Shown one piece after another: positions 14,851 through 24,333 of a stretch of 41,455 nt of DNA. The DNA lies in the IMG/VR virus record IMGVR_UViG_3300017527_000021, positions 1 to 41,455 of that record; one strand, given 5' to 3'. Source of the stretch: a virus. Each line of letters starts with the position of its first letter. Within the stretch, counting starts at the first letter, position 1. Both the position numbers and the translations under genes were made by a program. The notes under the pieces are model-generated. The model was not told the origin of the DNA. It saw only the letters and a list, made by a program, of their open reading frames with translations, and did not search any database.

Positions 14851-15180
14851 ATGATACAGATACCAGTAACAGTTAACGGTAACTCTGAGTTTGATATATC
14901 CTTGGATGGTACTGTTTACACATTTAGATACACATACAACACAAGAAACAAGAGAGTATATTTATCAATCTTCTTGGAAGGCGAACCTATCATAGAAAGC
15001 TTAAGGTTGATTGAGGATAGCACACCTATCTTATACTACCCTTTAGCTCAATTCACTGGTGGTGAGTTACTTGTAGTTGAGTTTGAGAAAGGTACAGGAT
15101 TCACAACACTTGGTAACTTTGGTATAAATTTAGAATACTCTTTAGTGTATGTGTCTCCAAGTGAATTTGTTGGAGGATAA
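14851..15180 (+). CDS. Baseplate plug protein (Pam3 gp18-like)
   Basis: 109 residues. A compact all-beta protein with an N-terminal IPVTVNGNSEFDISLDGTVY and a central TFRYTYNTRNKRVYLSIFLE strand pair, then EPIIESLRLIEDSTPILYYP. This resembles the small plug family described from cyanophage Pam3 gp18, which seals the tube end. Position between a Dit-like and a hub gene supports this. Start ATG 14851 follows the previous stop by 5 bases. Confidence 0.7.
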   Translation: MIQIPVTVNGNSEFDISLDGTVYTFRYTYNTRNKRVYLSIFLEGEPIIESLRLIEDSTPILYYPLAQFTGGELLVVEFEKGTGFTTLGNFGINLEYSLVYVSPSEFVGG

Positions 15181-15182
15181 TT

Positions 15183-16169
15183 ATGGCAGTACCTATAAGA
15201 GCCTATGAACTTTATATAGGTTATATAAAAGAGTTAGACGATAAAGTCAAAGAACTTGTGGCAGGTACTGGTTCAAATAAAGCTGACATCGACATGCAAA
15301 CATTACCTACTGGTAATAATTTTGTAAAGCTTGGTGGCACTAACAGAACTGATACCTATCATCAAATAAAGGCTAACATCAATTTTCCTAAAGAGGGAAA
15401 GGGTGCTAAGAATCCTCAACAGACAATCGAAATAACAAACCCTTCACCAGAAACAATCGAACAGATTAGAAAGGCTAATGTCGTAATATTGGCAGGCGGC
15501 TACACAGATCAAGAACACCTCCCTATTATATGTGCTACACAGATAGTTAAAGCTACTGCCTCTAAGAAACAAGAGAACATTACGCTTAAGCTTGTTTGTG
15601 CTGACGCATACAAAGTTAAACGTACAACACGTATCAGTGAAACATACCTTAAAGAGAGAACCTATGCTGAGACTATCCAAGACATATTGGATAAGTTAGC
15701 TACATACGGGATCTCATCTCACGCTGAACTTGATGAACTTCAAGATAAGCAACTTGGTAAAGCAAGGATGTTCACAAACACAATATTCCAAGCCCTAGAA
15801 GAAATCCTTGAGCCAATCAACTATAAGTTTTTTATGGCTGCTGGTATCTTATACGTAGAGCCTAAGAATAAGAGTGTTGAAAAAGGTTTAACAAATGTTA
15901 TTGATATAAACCTTCATAACATAAAAGATTCCATTGAAGAGATTAAAGCCACAAGCAATAAGAATTTGGCTGAGACTAAGCAAGATGGTAACGGTGTTAG
16001 AGTTAAGGTCAATCTGAATGGCGACATGTCTACAGGAGATGGTGTCAGGATTAATATCAAAGACGAGAACTACAGTCAACATAATGGTGTTTACCTAGTG
16101 ACATCGGTTAAGCATGTTATGGATTATGAAGGTGGTGCTTGGGACACAATAATAGAATGTAAGAGATAA
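15183..16169 (+). CDS. Baseplate hub protein (gp27/gpD-like)
   Basis: 328 residues. The sequence has the four-domain hub layout: an N-terminal beta domain (residues ~1-135, with FVKLGGTNRTDTYHQIKANI), a helical insertion around residues 150-200 (ERTYAETIQDILDKLATYGI) and a second beta domain (residues ~210-328) ending with NGVYLVTSVKHVMDYEGGAW and DTIIECKR, the usual C-terminal motif of late-control gpD/hub proteins. It is a trimer connecting tube and spike. Ends two bases before the spike gene. Confidence 0.75.
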   Translation: MAVPIRAYELYIGYIKELDDKVKELVAGTGSNKADIDMQTLPTGNNFVKLGGTNRTDTYHQIKANINFPKEGKGAKNPQQTIEITNPSPETIEQIRKANVVILAGGYTDQEHLPIICATQIVKATASKKQENITLKLVCADAYKVKRTTRISETYLKERTYAETIQDILDKLATYGISSHAELDELQDKQLGKARMFTNTIFQALEEILEPINYKFFMAAGILYVEPKNKSVEKGLTNVIDINLHNIKDSIEEIKATSNKNLAETKQDGNGVRVKVNLNGDMSTGDGVRINIKDENYSQHNGVYLVTSVKHVMDYEGGAWDTIIECKR

Positions 16170-16171
16170 CA

Positions 16172-16930
16172 ATGACAGAACTACCAGACGTTATACAGTC
16201 ATACATACAAAGCAATAATGAGAACCTGTTTACAAACATACCAGCAATAATAACAGACGTTAGCAAACTTGTTAGCGATAATGTGGTAAGTGTGCAACCA
16301 GCTTTGAAGATTGTTCTCTCAGAGGGAGAACCTTATGATATGCCTGTTATACCAGATATTACAGTTCAGTGGCCTTCGGGTGGCGGAGCTTTACTATCAT
16401 TTCCCTTGGCAGTGGATGACGAGGTACTGGTAGCTTTTTCAATGAGGTCAATTACAGAGTGGTCTTCAAGTACTGAAGGTACAGTAAATCCATTCGACCA
16501 ACGTACTCACAACATGGCTGATGCGTTTGTTATTCCTTGTATCTACAGAGATCAGAATAATCCATCTCCTAATGCTGATGATGTTGTTCTTAAATATAAA
16601 GATGGTAAGATCAGGATAAATAAAGATTCATCTGTTCATGTTACATCAGAGGAAGAAGTCTACGTACAGTCTGCTAAAGATGTACTAGTTAATGCTACAA
16701 GAGATGTACTCATGGCGGCTAGGTACATTGATCTTGGTGATACTGACCTTGAGCCGATGTTGATGGGAGACGCTCTAGCAGCTTGGATGGCAGCATTCGA
16801 GGCTAACTATGCAGCACACACTCATACAGGGAATATGGGAGCACCTACAACACCTCCATTAGTTGCAATGGACTTTACTAGTGTTAAAACTGGTGGTAGC
16901 TCCTACTCAACTAAGAATAGGACTCAATAA
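16172..16930 (+). CDS. Membrane-puncturing spike (gp138-like)
   Basis: 252 residues. An N-terminal OB-fold-type domain (residues ~20-140: IITDVSKLVSDNVVSVQPAL, VQWPSGGGALLSFPLAVDDEV) resembles the Gp138 N-terminal domain of phage phi92. A short beta-helix follows, and the C-terminus has AHTHTG near residues 215-220, the histidine pair that in gp138 and P2 gpV spikes binds the iron at the tip; here it is followed by a further ~30 residues. It pierces the outer membrane. The stop overlaps the next start by one base. Confidence 0.8.
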   Translation: MTELPDVIQSYIQSNNENLFTNIPAIITDVSKLVSDNVVSVQPALKIVLSEGEPYDMPVIPDITVQWPSGGGALLSFPLAVDDEVLVAFSMRSITEWSSSTEGTVNPFDQRTHNMADAFVIPCIYRDQNNPSPNADDVVLKYKDGKIRINKDSSVHVTSEEEVYVQSAKDVLVNATRDVLMAARYIDLGDTDLEPMLMGDALAAWMAAFEANYAAHTHTGNMGAPTTPPLVAMDFTSVKTGGSSYSTKNRTQ

Positions 16931-17526
16931 TGCCAGCCACTCCAGAAGACCTAACAGGTACAGTACTTATATGTATGAACCCCACATTTGTTTGGCCGAC
17001 TCTGGCTGAATCTGGATTCCCAACGATTGTTGTTGGAGGTATGGCATCAATGCTTGCAGGGTTAGGTTTGGTCTTACCATTCATAGCGTTAGACCCAGAG
17101 GACTTACCAGATTTTACAGTACCAGACATAGACGTGTTCATAACAGCTATGATGGGAGCAGCTGGTGGATTACCATCATTCCCAGAGACAACATTATCTA
17201 TCTCTGGATTGTCAGTACCTCTCCCAGCTTATTCAGGAATACCTTCACCAACTATACCACCACTTAATGGCAGTCCACTACCACAGTTTGACCCAACGAC
17301 AGTGGTTGAGATGGTTGGAATGTTTATAGCTGTTCCATTCTTAATAATCCAAGAGATACTCGATAAAATACTTCAACTAGAATTGTTCATACCAGACGCG
17401 GCATTCGTTATTGCTATTATAGCAGCAGCTGGTGCAGATTTAGGTTTTACTGTTCCAGCAATAGAGTTGTTCTCAGCATGCTTTGCTACATCGTTAGTGA
17501 CAATGATAACTGAGACTCTCGTATAG
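16930..17526 (+). CDS. Highly hydrophobic protein in the baseplate operon
   Basis: 198 residues, proline-rich and very hydrophobic. Likely membrane segments are near residues 33-58 (TIVVGGMASMLAGLGLVLPF), 70-90 and the stretch 120-150 (VEMVGMFIAVPFLIIQEILD), and near 155-180 (FVIAIIAAAGADLGF). Between them lie proline-rich spacers (LPAYSGIPSPTIPPLNGSPL). Encoded between spike and gp25, it is presumably a virion component, for example a tail-tip protein that enters the host membrane, but no family was recognised. Alternative: an internal baseplate protein with hydrophobic packing. Start ATG 16930 overlaps the spike stop. Confidence 0.45.
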   Translation: MPATPEDLTGTVLICMNPTFVWPTLAESGFPTIVVGGMASMLAGLGLVLPFIALDPEDLPDFTVPDIDVFITAMMGAAGGLPSFPETTLSISGLSVPLPAYSGIPSPTIPPLNGSPLPQFDPTTVVEMVGMFIAVPFLIIQEILDKILQLELFIPDAAFVIAIIAAAGADLGFTVPAIELFSACFATSLVTMITETLV

Positions 17527-17534
17527 GATAAGAT

Positions 17535-17903
17535 ATGTCAAATGATTTATACATGAACCCAGCTACTGGTGATATTGATGTCGCAAGCGGAACAACAATC
17601 CGCTTATGTGATACGGTAGAAGAGTTAACAAGACAAAGATTAGAAATCACTCTCAGGACATTCCTTGGTGAGTGGTTTGCTAATACAGAATTTGGTGTAC
17701 CATACTTCCAATCAATATATGGGAAAGGTACTAAAGGCGCAACAGACGTTGCAATCAAGAATGTAATTAACAGCGTAGACGGAGTCACCAAGTTGATCTA
17801 CTATAAGTCAACTGTTGATAAGGCATTACGTAAAATATTAATAGATTTCAAAGTGGTTGGTGAATCAGGTGAAATCATTTCATTGCAGGGGATTGACCTA
17901 TAA
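17535..17903 (+). CDS. Baseplate wedge protein, gp25/W-like
   Basis: 122 residues. DLYMNPATGDIDVASGTT at the N-terminus is followed by VEELTRQRLEITLRTFLGEW (residues ~30-49), the conserved L-x-T-x-x-GE-x-W helix of the gp25/W family, and then NTEFGVPYFQSIYG. gp25-like proteins bind the first sheath ring and start sheath polymerisation. One-base overlap with the next gene. Confidence 0.8.
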   Translation: MSNDLYMNPATGDIDVASGTTIRLCDTVEELTRQRLEITLRTFLGEWFANTEFGVPYFQSIYGKGTKGATDVAIKNVINSVDGVTKLIYYKSTVDKALRKILIDFKVVGESGEIISLQGIDL

Positions 17904-19390
17904 TGGCTATTTCAGAAACAGGGTTGTCAGTTCAAACATATGAAGAACTGTTAGATGACATTGAACAATCTGAACAAGAGAATGTCAGTGATACAATCGA
18001 TATAGACGAGGATACAATCCTTGGTCAATTGAATATGATCTTTGCAGCACAACTTGCATTGGCAAACCAAGGTATTCAGGATGTGTATGATGGACGTAAG
18101 ATATCAGTAGCTGAAGGTATTGTTTTAGATGATGCTGTGTCATGGCGTGGTATTACAAGGCAGGGTGCGGTAGCAACAGCTGGTGAGCAATGGTTTGTTG
18201 GTAAAGATGGGACAGTGTTGTCAGCAAACAGTCTTGTACAAAATGCTTCATCAAAAGAGAACTACACCTTAGACGAAGCGTTAACTATAACGAAAGGTTC
18301 TGCTAAAGAATTAACATTCTCACTTATAAATGCTATTGATGCAACAACTTATACAGTGACAGTTGATGGTAACCCATACACATTCTTAAGTGTTACAGCA
18401 GACGAACAAGATATCCTAACAGGTATTGTTGCAGCGGTTACAGCAGGTACTGGAATTACATGTGTTGATAACACTGACCTAACAGCTACAATAACAGCTG
18501 ATGATCCAGACGATACGATGATTATTTCTGTAGATTCTAACATCAAGATAGAAGATGTTACTACAGCTGGTCAAGTTACTGGTACAAGCACTGGTGCGAT
18601 AGCTGCTACAGCAAACTCTGTCACAACTATCCTAACACCTACATCTGGTTGGTTGTCAACATACAACAATGTTGCACTAATTATTGGACGTGCTGAAGAA
18701 ACAGATGCAGAGCTTCGTGAGAGAGCTGTACAACTGTCAAGTGCTTCAGGAAGGGCTACAGTAGACTCAATAATCTCAGCAGTTCTAGCTATAGATGGTG
18801 TATCTAATGTGGCTGTAAACGAGTGGTATGTGTCAGAGGGAGTTCCTAGACCGTCTAACTCACAACCATTAGGTTCTATACAGGTTGTTGTGACAGGTGG
18901 TACAGACACTAACGAAATCGCTCAAGTTATTTGGGACACAAAGCCAGCAGGCGTTGAGATATGGTCAGTGTCAGGAGGTACTCAAGAGAGTGAAGTCGTT
19001 TCTGATATAAATGGTAATGATCAGACTGTTAAATTCAATAGGCCAACAGCTGTACCGATGGAAGTTACTGTAAACTATACAGTGTTTGACACTGAGTTGT
19101 ACGGAATAACAGACATAGAGGCAGCAGATGCTATCAAGGCAGTTGTTGTAGAATTTGGTAACTCATACAGTTCTGGTGAGAATGTGGTACCAAAAGAGTT
19201 CTTGACATCAATATTCTGTGCAGTAGGTGGACTAGAGCGTGTAGTTGTGACAGTTAACGCAGTTACAGCAGGGGCTGGTGTTGAAACATCAGACACACCA
19301 TATGCCAACCCACCAGCAGAGTACTCAATAGCATCTAACGAGGAATCAACATTCCTAGAGGCTAACGTAACAGTATTTAACGATACATAG
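17903..19390 (+). CDS. Baseplate J-like wedge protein
   Basis: 495 residues. Typical J-like elements: N-terminal helix YEELLDDIEQSEQENVSDT, then DTILGQLNMIFAAQLALANQ (residues ~34-53), a repeated beta region (residues ~100-240) and the core TDAELRERAVQLSSASGRAT (residues ~267-286) with the following ILAIDGVSNV-type strand (here VLAIDGVSNVAVNEW). These are the marks of the baseplate J/gp47 family. It forms the wedge with gp25-like and gpI-like partners encoded on either side. ATG overlaps the previous stop. Confidence 0.85.
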   Translation: MAISETGLSVQTYEELLDDIEQSEQENVSDTIDIDEDTILGQLNMIFAAQLALANQGIQDVYDGRKISVAEGIVLDDAVSWRGITRQGAVATAGEQWFVGKDGTVLSANSLVQNASSKENYTLDEALTITKGSAKELTFSLINAIDATTYTVTVDGNPYTFLSVTADEQDILTGIVAAVTAGTGITCVDNTDLTATITADDPDDTMIISVDSNIKIEDVTTAGQVTGTSTGAIAATANSVTTILTPTSGWLSTYNNVALIIGRAEETDAELRERAVQLSSASGRATVDSIISAVLAIDGVSNVAVNEWYVSEGVPRPSNSQPLGSIQVVVTGGTDTNEIAQVIWDTKPAGVEIWSVSGGTQESEVVSDINGNDQTVKFNRPTAVPMEVTVNYTVFDTELYGITDIEAADAIKAVVVEFGNSYSSGENVVPKEFLTSIFCAVGGLERVVVTVNAVTAGAGVETSDTPYANPPAEYSIASNEESTFLEANVTVFNDT

Positions 19391-19398
19391 GTTTAATA

Positions 19399-20559
19399 AT
19401 GGTAGATATAGTAAAGATTGACCACGTAGTCGAAGGCTTGGATAAGCTACCTTCTCAATGGAAGGATAAACCTAACATACGTGGTCTACTAACAGGTTGG
19501 CTTGACCCTCTAAATGACTTAGAGGAAAGCCTAATAGGAGTCAGAGATGGCTTCAACATAAACACAGCAGTAGGTGCTCAGTTAGATATAATTGGTGCTT
19601 ACTTCGATAGAGAGCGTTTAGGTAGAAATGATGATGACTACCGAACATTAATTCTTACAAGTATAGCCTCTAGCAGCGGCAGTGGAACACCCAATGAGCT
19701 AATAGATTTATTTGGCTCAATAGCAGGCACTAGCGATGTAAGATACTGGGAGCATTACCCTTTGTCACTATTTATGGTGGCAGTTGAAGGTAAAGTAATC
19801 TCTCCAACAGCTGTTGATGACATGTGGTCAGCAAAGGCAGCATGTACTGAGATAGGAGCTTTGGTCTATGACCCTAACAACTATGCTTGGGTTGGTGGCG
19901 AGACTGCTAAGGGCGAAGCAGACTTAACCACAGAAGAACCTACAGAAGACAATATCATAGATGATTTATCTAACCAGATAGTTGTTACAGCTGAGTACGA
20001 GATTGTTGGAGACGGTAATTTCAGAAGTTCATTCGTTGATGTGTCTATTGATGCTCTCGTCGAAGGTGGTGAGACTCAGACAGGTTACGGACTGAATTAT
20101 GGTGAACAGTATGGTGGTTCTTTACAAGGCTTCAGTCAGCTTGCAGACGCTTCTACGAGAGGCAACTCAGACTCAATTGTAAATGGTGGTAATGGCTATC
20201 TGCTTTGGGCTGGTGGTGATAGTGTTCAAGGTGAGTCTGAAATAGACCCAGTGACATTCACAACCAATAAAGCTGAGCCAATACAGCAGATTAAAGACTC
20301 TGGACTGAAGCATAGACAACCTATGCCACGTCAATTCTTTAATTGGATGATCGCACAGATCGATAGCTGGTTTCAAAACTTCGCTAACAGGGCAGCAGTT
20401 GGTACAGTGAAATTTACAACAGATAACACAAAGACTATAACTGATTACGGAAATCAATTTATAAACTCAGATGGTACATCAAGTACATGGGTATACATTG
20501 GTACATTTGATGTTACAGCTTCTTTAATACCAGTATACATGTTTAAGAGGACAGCATAA
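19399..20559 (+). CDS. DUF2612-type tail protein (gpI-like), wedge end and fibre adaptor
   Basis: 386 residues. Residues 1-190 match the DUF2612 family: LPSQWKDKPNIRGLLTGWLD, then NTAVGAQLDIIGAYFDRERL and DDDYRTLILTSIASSSGSGT. This is the gpI-equivalent wedge protein in small contractile phages. The C-terminal half (residues ~200-386) includes two degenerate G-Y-G-x-N-Y-G/G-G-D repeats and a KHRQPMPRQFFNWMIAQIDS segment similar to the N-termini of tail fibre proteins, so it may carry the fibre attachment site. One-base overlap with the next gene. Confidence 0.75.
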   Translation: MVDIVKIDHVVEGLDKLPSQWKDKPNIRGLLTGWLDPLNDLEESLIGVRDGFNINTAVGAQLDIIGAYFDRERLGRNDDDYRTLILTSIASSSGSGTPNELIDLFGSIAGTSDVRYWEHYPLSLFMVAVEGKVISPTAVDDMWSAKAACTEIGALVYDPNNYAWVGGETAKGEADLTTEEPTEDNIIDDLSNQIVVTAEYEIVGDGNFRSSFVDVSIDALVEGGETQTGYGLNYGEQYGGSLQGFSQLADASTRGNSDSIVNGGNGYLLWAGGDSVQGESEIDPVTFTTNKAEPIQQIKDSGLKHRQPMPRQFFNWMIAQIDSWFQNFANRAAVGTVKFTTDNTKTITDYGNQFINSDGTSSTWVYIGTFDVTASLIPVYMFKRTA

Positions 20560-20927
20560 TGGCTCAACCTACAGTATTGCCAGAATGGGCAACACAAGAT
20601 GAATTAGACACTATATATAATACTTCTAATAAGGCTATACCGTCTGATGAAAAACAGAAGTGGGGTCAGCGTGGAGACAAGAATACTCTACGTCAAGATA
20701 TAAACTACCTATTCAATAAGACAAGAGAGTGGATAGAATACTTTCGAGACCAAGATGATTTAGGTACTGTCTATATTGCAGCAAGCACAGGCGGAATTGT
20801 ACCAGCAGATATAGATGATCTGTTAGGTGGAACATGGCAGTACATAGACGGTGGAGCAGAGCCAAATGGTGGTGGTACTACACTTGCTGGTGAGGCTGTA
20901 CAAGTATTTGAAAAAATAGGAATGTAA
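20559..20927 (+). CDS. Small tail/fibre-associated protein
   Basis: 122 residues. An N-terminal LPEWATQDELDTIYNTSNKA and central NTLRQDINYLFNKTREWIEY (residues ~45-64) match the leading segment often found in tail fibre or collar proteins, also seen in the C-terminal part of the preceding gene. The last ~50 residues form a glycine-rich tail (GGTWQYIDGGAEPNGGGT) that could be a fibre-tip or linking strand. Lies between wedge and long-fibre genes, overlapping the former by one base. Confidence 0.5.
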   Translation: MAQPTVLPEWATQDELDTIYNTSNKAIPSDEKQKWGQRGDKNTLRQDINYLFNKTREWIEYFRDQDDLGTVYIAASTGGIVPADIDDLLGGTWQYIDGGAEPNGGGTTLAGEAVQVFEKIGM

Positions 20928-20930
20928 ATA

Positions 20931-22592
20931 ATGGCGAACATTAATATTAAAAATTTACCAAGCATATCTAGTGTGCTTGATGCTGACTTTATCCATGTGA
21001 GTCAGAGTGATACAGATTATAAGATAGCTGTATCTGACCTGTCATCAAAGTTTGGTGAGGTTGATATCTTTGGTATGTCTCTCCAAACTGTGCCTTCAGG
21101 TGGACTATTTCTAGCTACTGGACTAGATGCTACAATCTCGAATAACAGAAAGCACACCTTGAACAGTGTGTCAGACTTGTTCCAGACAGACACATACTAC
21201 GTAGATGGTTTAACTACAGACTTAATAGATAAGGTTGTATATCGTATTGATGGTGAGGCAACTCTTAAGCATACAACAATACAATCGATTGCAGACTTGA
21301 CATTAGACTTCTCTCCACGTGCAGCTCTAACCACTACAGCTACTGGTGACTTGTTCTCAGTATATGATGTTAGTGGTACACCTACAAGCAAGAAGATAAC
21401 AGCAGCTAACCTGCGTAAAGATGTGTTAACACCAACCAACCTCAACTCAATGGTTAATGGTGATATTTCAGGTGGTAATGATCTTGTATATCTTTGGGAT
21501 GCAGATGCTGGAGAAACTAAGAAAATCACATACAACCAATTCGCTAGTGGACTGGGTGGTGGTGGCGGCTCTCCAGATTTATCAGATTACTGGAACTACA
21601 ATAGTACAAGCAATATCACAGTTAAGAACACTCAAGTATACTTCGAAGGTGCTGGTGGTCTTCGTGTAAATAAGATCAATACCTACGGTGGTGGTGGAAC
21701 ATTAGACTTCACTAACATAACTACTGCGGCCTTTGGTAACTTAGTTACTGCTACACAATTCCAAGGTACATTCGATGGTAACGTGTATGGTAAGTTGATG
21801 TCAGAAACTGAGAGTAACTTCAATGACTACTTAGCTATAAAGACTAACGGAGATGCTGTATGTACTTCAGATTCGTTCTATCCAGAGCACTCTGGTGGTG
21901 GAACACTATCTAGTAGCTTCCTTGGTCTGTCAACAAGACCTTGGAGACACGCTTATGTGAATAGACTTAACTTCGAACAGCCAGCTGGATACCCTGCACC
22001 ACAAGCAAGGTTACCTACTCTGACATACATTAATGGTGTTCCATTGATGGGTTCTGGCTCTCCAGAAAACACTGAGATTAATACAGGAATCTTGCCAACA
22101 TCAACAATACCTTCTGGTGTAGGTGGTTCATCTATCCAAGGTGCATTACAAATTGCCAACCAGAATCAAGTTGAAGACGGTGATGGTACAGTACATGCTG
22201 TAACAGGTGATGTGTTAGGGAAGTGTCACACACACTCAACTTTGACAAGTCAAACTGTGTATAACGCAAATGGTACTGTTGACAGTTCGAGGACAGCTTT
22301 AGTTGCTGGTGGCAGTATGAAGATTGGTTCTTTAATATTCAATTACGGATATGTAAAACTGTCGTCTGCTGTGTCAGGTGGTGGAAGATACGTTAAGATA
22401 AACCTTAATGCAGCACCGTTCCAGAGATATACAGGTGACTTATTCTCAGTGACAGGTACTGCAATCGACGCTGATGTCATAAGTGGGTTTACAGTAACAA
22501 GAATGGCAGCAACAACTTGGACAGAATTGCGATTAGGAATGGAAGGCAGTGGTTCTTATGAAGGTTGTTCATTCCAAGCAATGGGATATTAA
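20931..22592 (+). CDS. Tail fibre protein
   Basis: 553 residues. N-terminal helix/strand (ININIKNLPSISS-type start) with VSQSDTDYKIAVSDLSSKFG, typical of tail fibre heads that dock on the baseplate. Glycine-rich linkers (GLGGGGGSPDLSD, residues ~202-214; GGGTLDFTNI near 256) separate beta-rich shaft parts. The C-terminal domain (residues ~430-553), with CHTHSTLTSQTVYNANG and SGGGRYVKINLNAAPF, is likely the receptor-binding tip. Host range would depend on it. No chaperone tail was recognised. Confidence 0.65.
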   Translation: MANINIKNLPSISSVLDADFIHVSQSDTDYKIAVSDLSSKFGEVDIFGMSLQTVPSGGLFLATGLDATISNNRKHTLNSVSDLFQTDTYYVDGLTTDLIDKVVYRIDGEATLKHTTIQSIADLTLDFSPRAALTTTATGDLFSVYDVSGTPTSKKITAANLRKDVLTPTNLNSMVNGDISGGNDLVYLWDADAGETKKITYNQFASGLGGGGGSPDLSDYWNYNSTSNITVKNTQVYFEGAGGLRVNKINTYGGGGTLDFTNITTAAFGNLVTATQFQGTFDGNVYGKLMSETESNFNDYLAIKTNGDAVCTSDSFYPEHSGGGTLSSSFLGLSTRPWRHAYVNRLNFEQPAGYPAPQARLPTLTYINGVPLMGSGSPENTEINTGILPTSTIPSGVGGSSIQGALQIANQNQVEDGDGTVHAVTGDVLGKCHTHSTLTSQTVYNANGTVDSSRTALVAGGSMKIGSLIFNYGYVKLSSAVSGGGRYVKINLNAAPFQRYTGDLFSVTGTAIDADVISGFTVTRMAATTWTELRLGMEGSGSYEGCSFQAMGY

Positions 22593-22604
22593 GAGGAAAT
22601 AATT

Positions 22605-24251
22605 ATGGCTAGTTCTAACGACCCGAATATGGGTCTACAATACGGTTGGGATTTAGGGGAAGATGGTTGGAACACAGGTATGGACAGAAACCTTGTCCTA
22701 CTTGGTGCTCTTTCATTACTCTCAGTTATAAGCAGAACCGTAACAGCTGCTCCAGCTACACCAGCTGATGGTGACAGGTATTACGTCCCTGTCGGAGCGA
22801 CAGGCGTTTGGTCAAGCTACACTAAGAATATAGCGGTATGGTCTGCATTTACAAGTGAATGGCACTACGCACCTACTAAACGTGGCTGGCAATTCCGCAT
22901 AGAGGATGAAGCAGACGCTTCGGTATACTACGATGGTACAAACCTACAAGATTCTGTAAACTCGTCAGGGTTCATTACAGAGTCTTCAAGTTACACTTCT
23001 AGTGGAGATGTGATATTTAGTAGCTCTGTTAAGTTCTCTGGTTCACACACTGCTGACACGACTGAGCTTGCGACAATGGGTGATGTTGCAGACGCTGTGG
23101 ATAATAGAGACTTATCTGCTGTAGTTCAGCTGGCAGACGTTGCCCAAGCTATAGATGGTGATAAGTCATTTATTAAAAACGTTAGTGGTATCGGTGCAAC
23201 TGACCCAAATCACTTTGCGATACTTAGTGATATAGAGGCTGCTAGTGGTAACACAACAGCGTCTAATGTCGGTGGATTTATAGGAGTATTCTTACAGAAG
23301 ACTGGTGCAGACTTAGAATTTAAGACTCTACAGTCAAGTGATGCTTCAGTAAGTATTACATCTAATGCAACTGACATTGATATAACAGCTTCTATACCAA
23401 CATTGATTGACACATTTGAAGCTCTAACAGATACACCAAGCTTTGCAGGAAATTCTTTGAAGTATCTCAGGGTTAACCTTGGTGAGACTGATGTAGAAGC
23501 TATAGAGCTACCTGCTGGTGGATTTGATGATACGTCATTAGGTGCATACATAGCAAATGGTGCTATAAGCCTATCTACGACAGGCTTTGATGATATAAGT
23601 CTCACTTCAGCAGCTGATATGGTTCTTTCTGCTACTCACTTTGAGATACGTGACAGTGTAGGTGGTCAAGAGGTATCTTACAAGTTTTATAATTCAGTAT
23701 CATCTAACAGTGGGTCTATAGCTACGACACCAACAGGTCTTGCAGTTATTGGTGATGATGACCTTAATCTAGAAGCAACAGATAGAATCACATCAAGCGT
23801 ACAGACAAGTGCGATGACTGGTGGTACGTCAGACGACTATATTGCTACTAAAAAGTATGTTGATGATAATGCTGGTGGTGGAGGTGCTCCAACAATAACT
23901 TGGAGTACTATATCAACAGCAGCTAAAACAGCTGTAGCTAACGAGGGTTATATAAATACATATGACGCTGGAGCTACAGTCACTTATACACTACCAACCT
24001 ATGTTGGATTGAGTCAAGGTGATAAAATCATTATAGGACATAGTGGTGACTACTCTATGTCAAGAGTGGATTTCCAGATTGACCCAGATGGTTCAGAATT
24101 GTTCCAAGGGTTCAATGGATCTTACACATTCGACCCGAATGGTGGTGGTTTTGATGTAGGCAGTGGAGTTATGCCAATGCTAACTGTAGAGTATAGCGGC
24201 AGTACGAGTGTAGGTTGGATTGCTGTACAGCATTTCGGCTTAACAACATAG
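22605..24251 (+). CDS. Tail fibre protein with DUF2793-like domain
   Basis: 548 residues, starting behind AAGAGGAAA. Residues ~45-110 resemble DUF2793: TPADGDRYYVPVGATGVWSS, followed by an ends-in-W segment (SEWHYAPTKRGWQFRIEDEA) and VYYDGTNLQ. Downstream come several copies of short helical adaptors with the form A-T-M-G-D-V-A-D-A / A-T-K-K-Y-V-D-D-N (near residues 155 and 420), usual for long tail fibre shafts, then a glycine-rich C-terminal tip. Last gene before the terminator at 24273, ending the tail operon. Confidence 0.65.
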   Translation: MASSNDPNMGLQYGWDLGEDGWNTGMDRNLVLLGALSLLSVISRTVTAAPATPADGDRYYVPVGATGVWSSYTKNIAVWSAFTSEWHYAPTKRGWQFRIEDEADASVYYDGTNLQDSVNSSGFITESSSYTSSGDVIFSSSVKFSGSHTADTTELATMGDVADAVDNRDLSAVVQLADVAQAIDGDKSFIKNVSGIGATDPNHFAILSDIEAASGNTTASNVGGFIGVFLQKTGADLEFKTLQSSDASVSITSNATDIDITASIPTLIDTFEALTDTPSFAGNSLKYLRVNLGETDVEAIELPAGGFDDTSLGAYIANGAISLSTTGFDDISLTSAADMVLSATHFEIRDSVGGQEVSYKFYNSVSSNSGSIATTPTGLAVIGDDDLNLEATDRITSSVQTSAMTGGTSDDYIATKKYVDDNAGGGGAPTITWSTISTAAKTAVANEGYINTYDAGATVTYTLPTYVGLSQGDKIIIGHSGDYSMSRVDFQIDPDGSELFQGFNGSYTFDPNGGGFDVGSGVMPMLTVEYSGSTSVGWIAVQHFGLTT

Positions 24252-24303
24252 TATCCTCTTGATACTAATTATCCACCTATAGGCAATCTGTAGGTGGGGT
24301 TTT
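24249..24303 (+). terminator. Terminator after the tail fibre genes
   Basis: Two hairpins in a row: TAGTATC-ctctt-GATACTA (24249-24267, starting in the stop codon), then CCACCTATAG (24273-24282) with CTGTAGGTGG (24288-24297), 10 pairs including one G-U, loop GCAAT, followed by GG and four T. The second is the likely terminator. Confidence 0.75.
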
Positions 24304-24333
24304 AAACCTAACTAAGAACTAAGGAATACTGGA

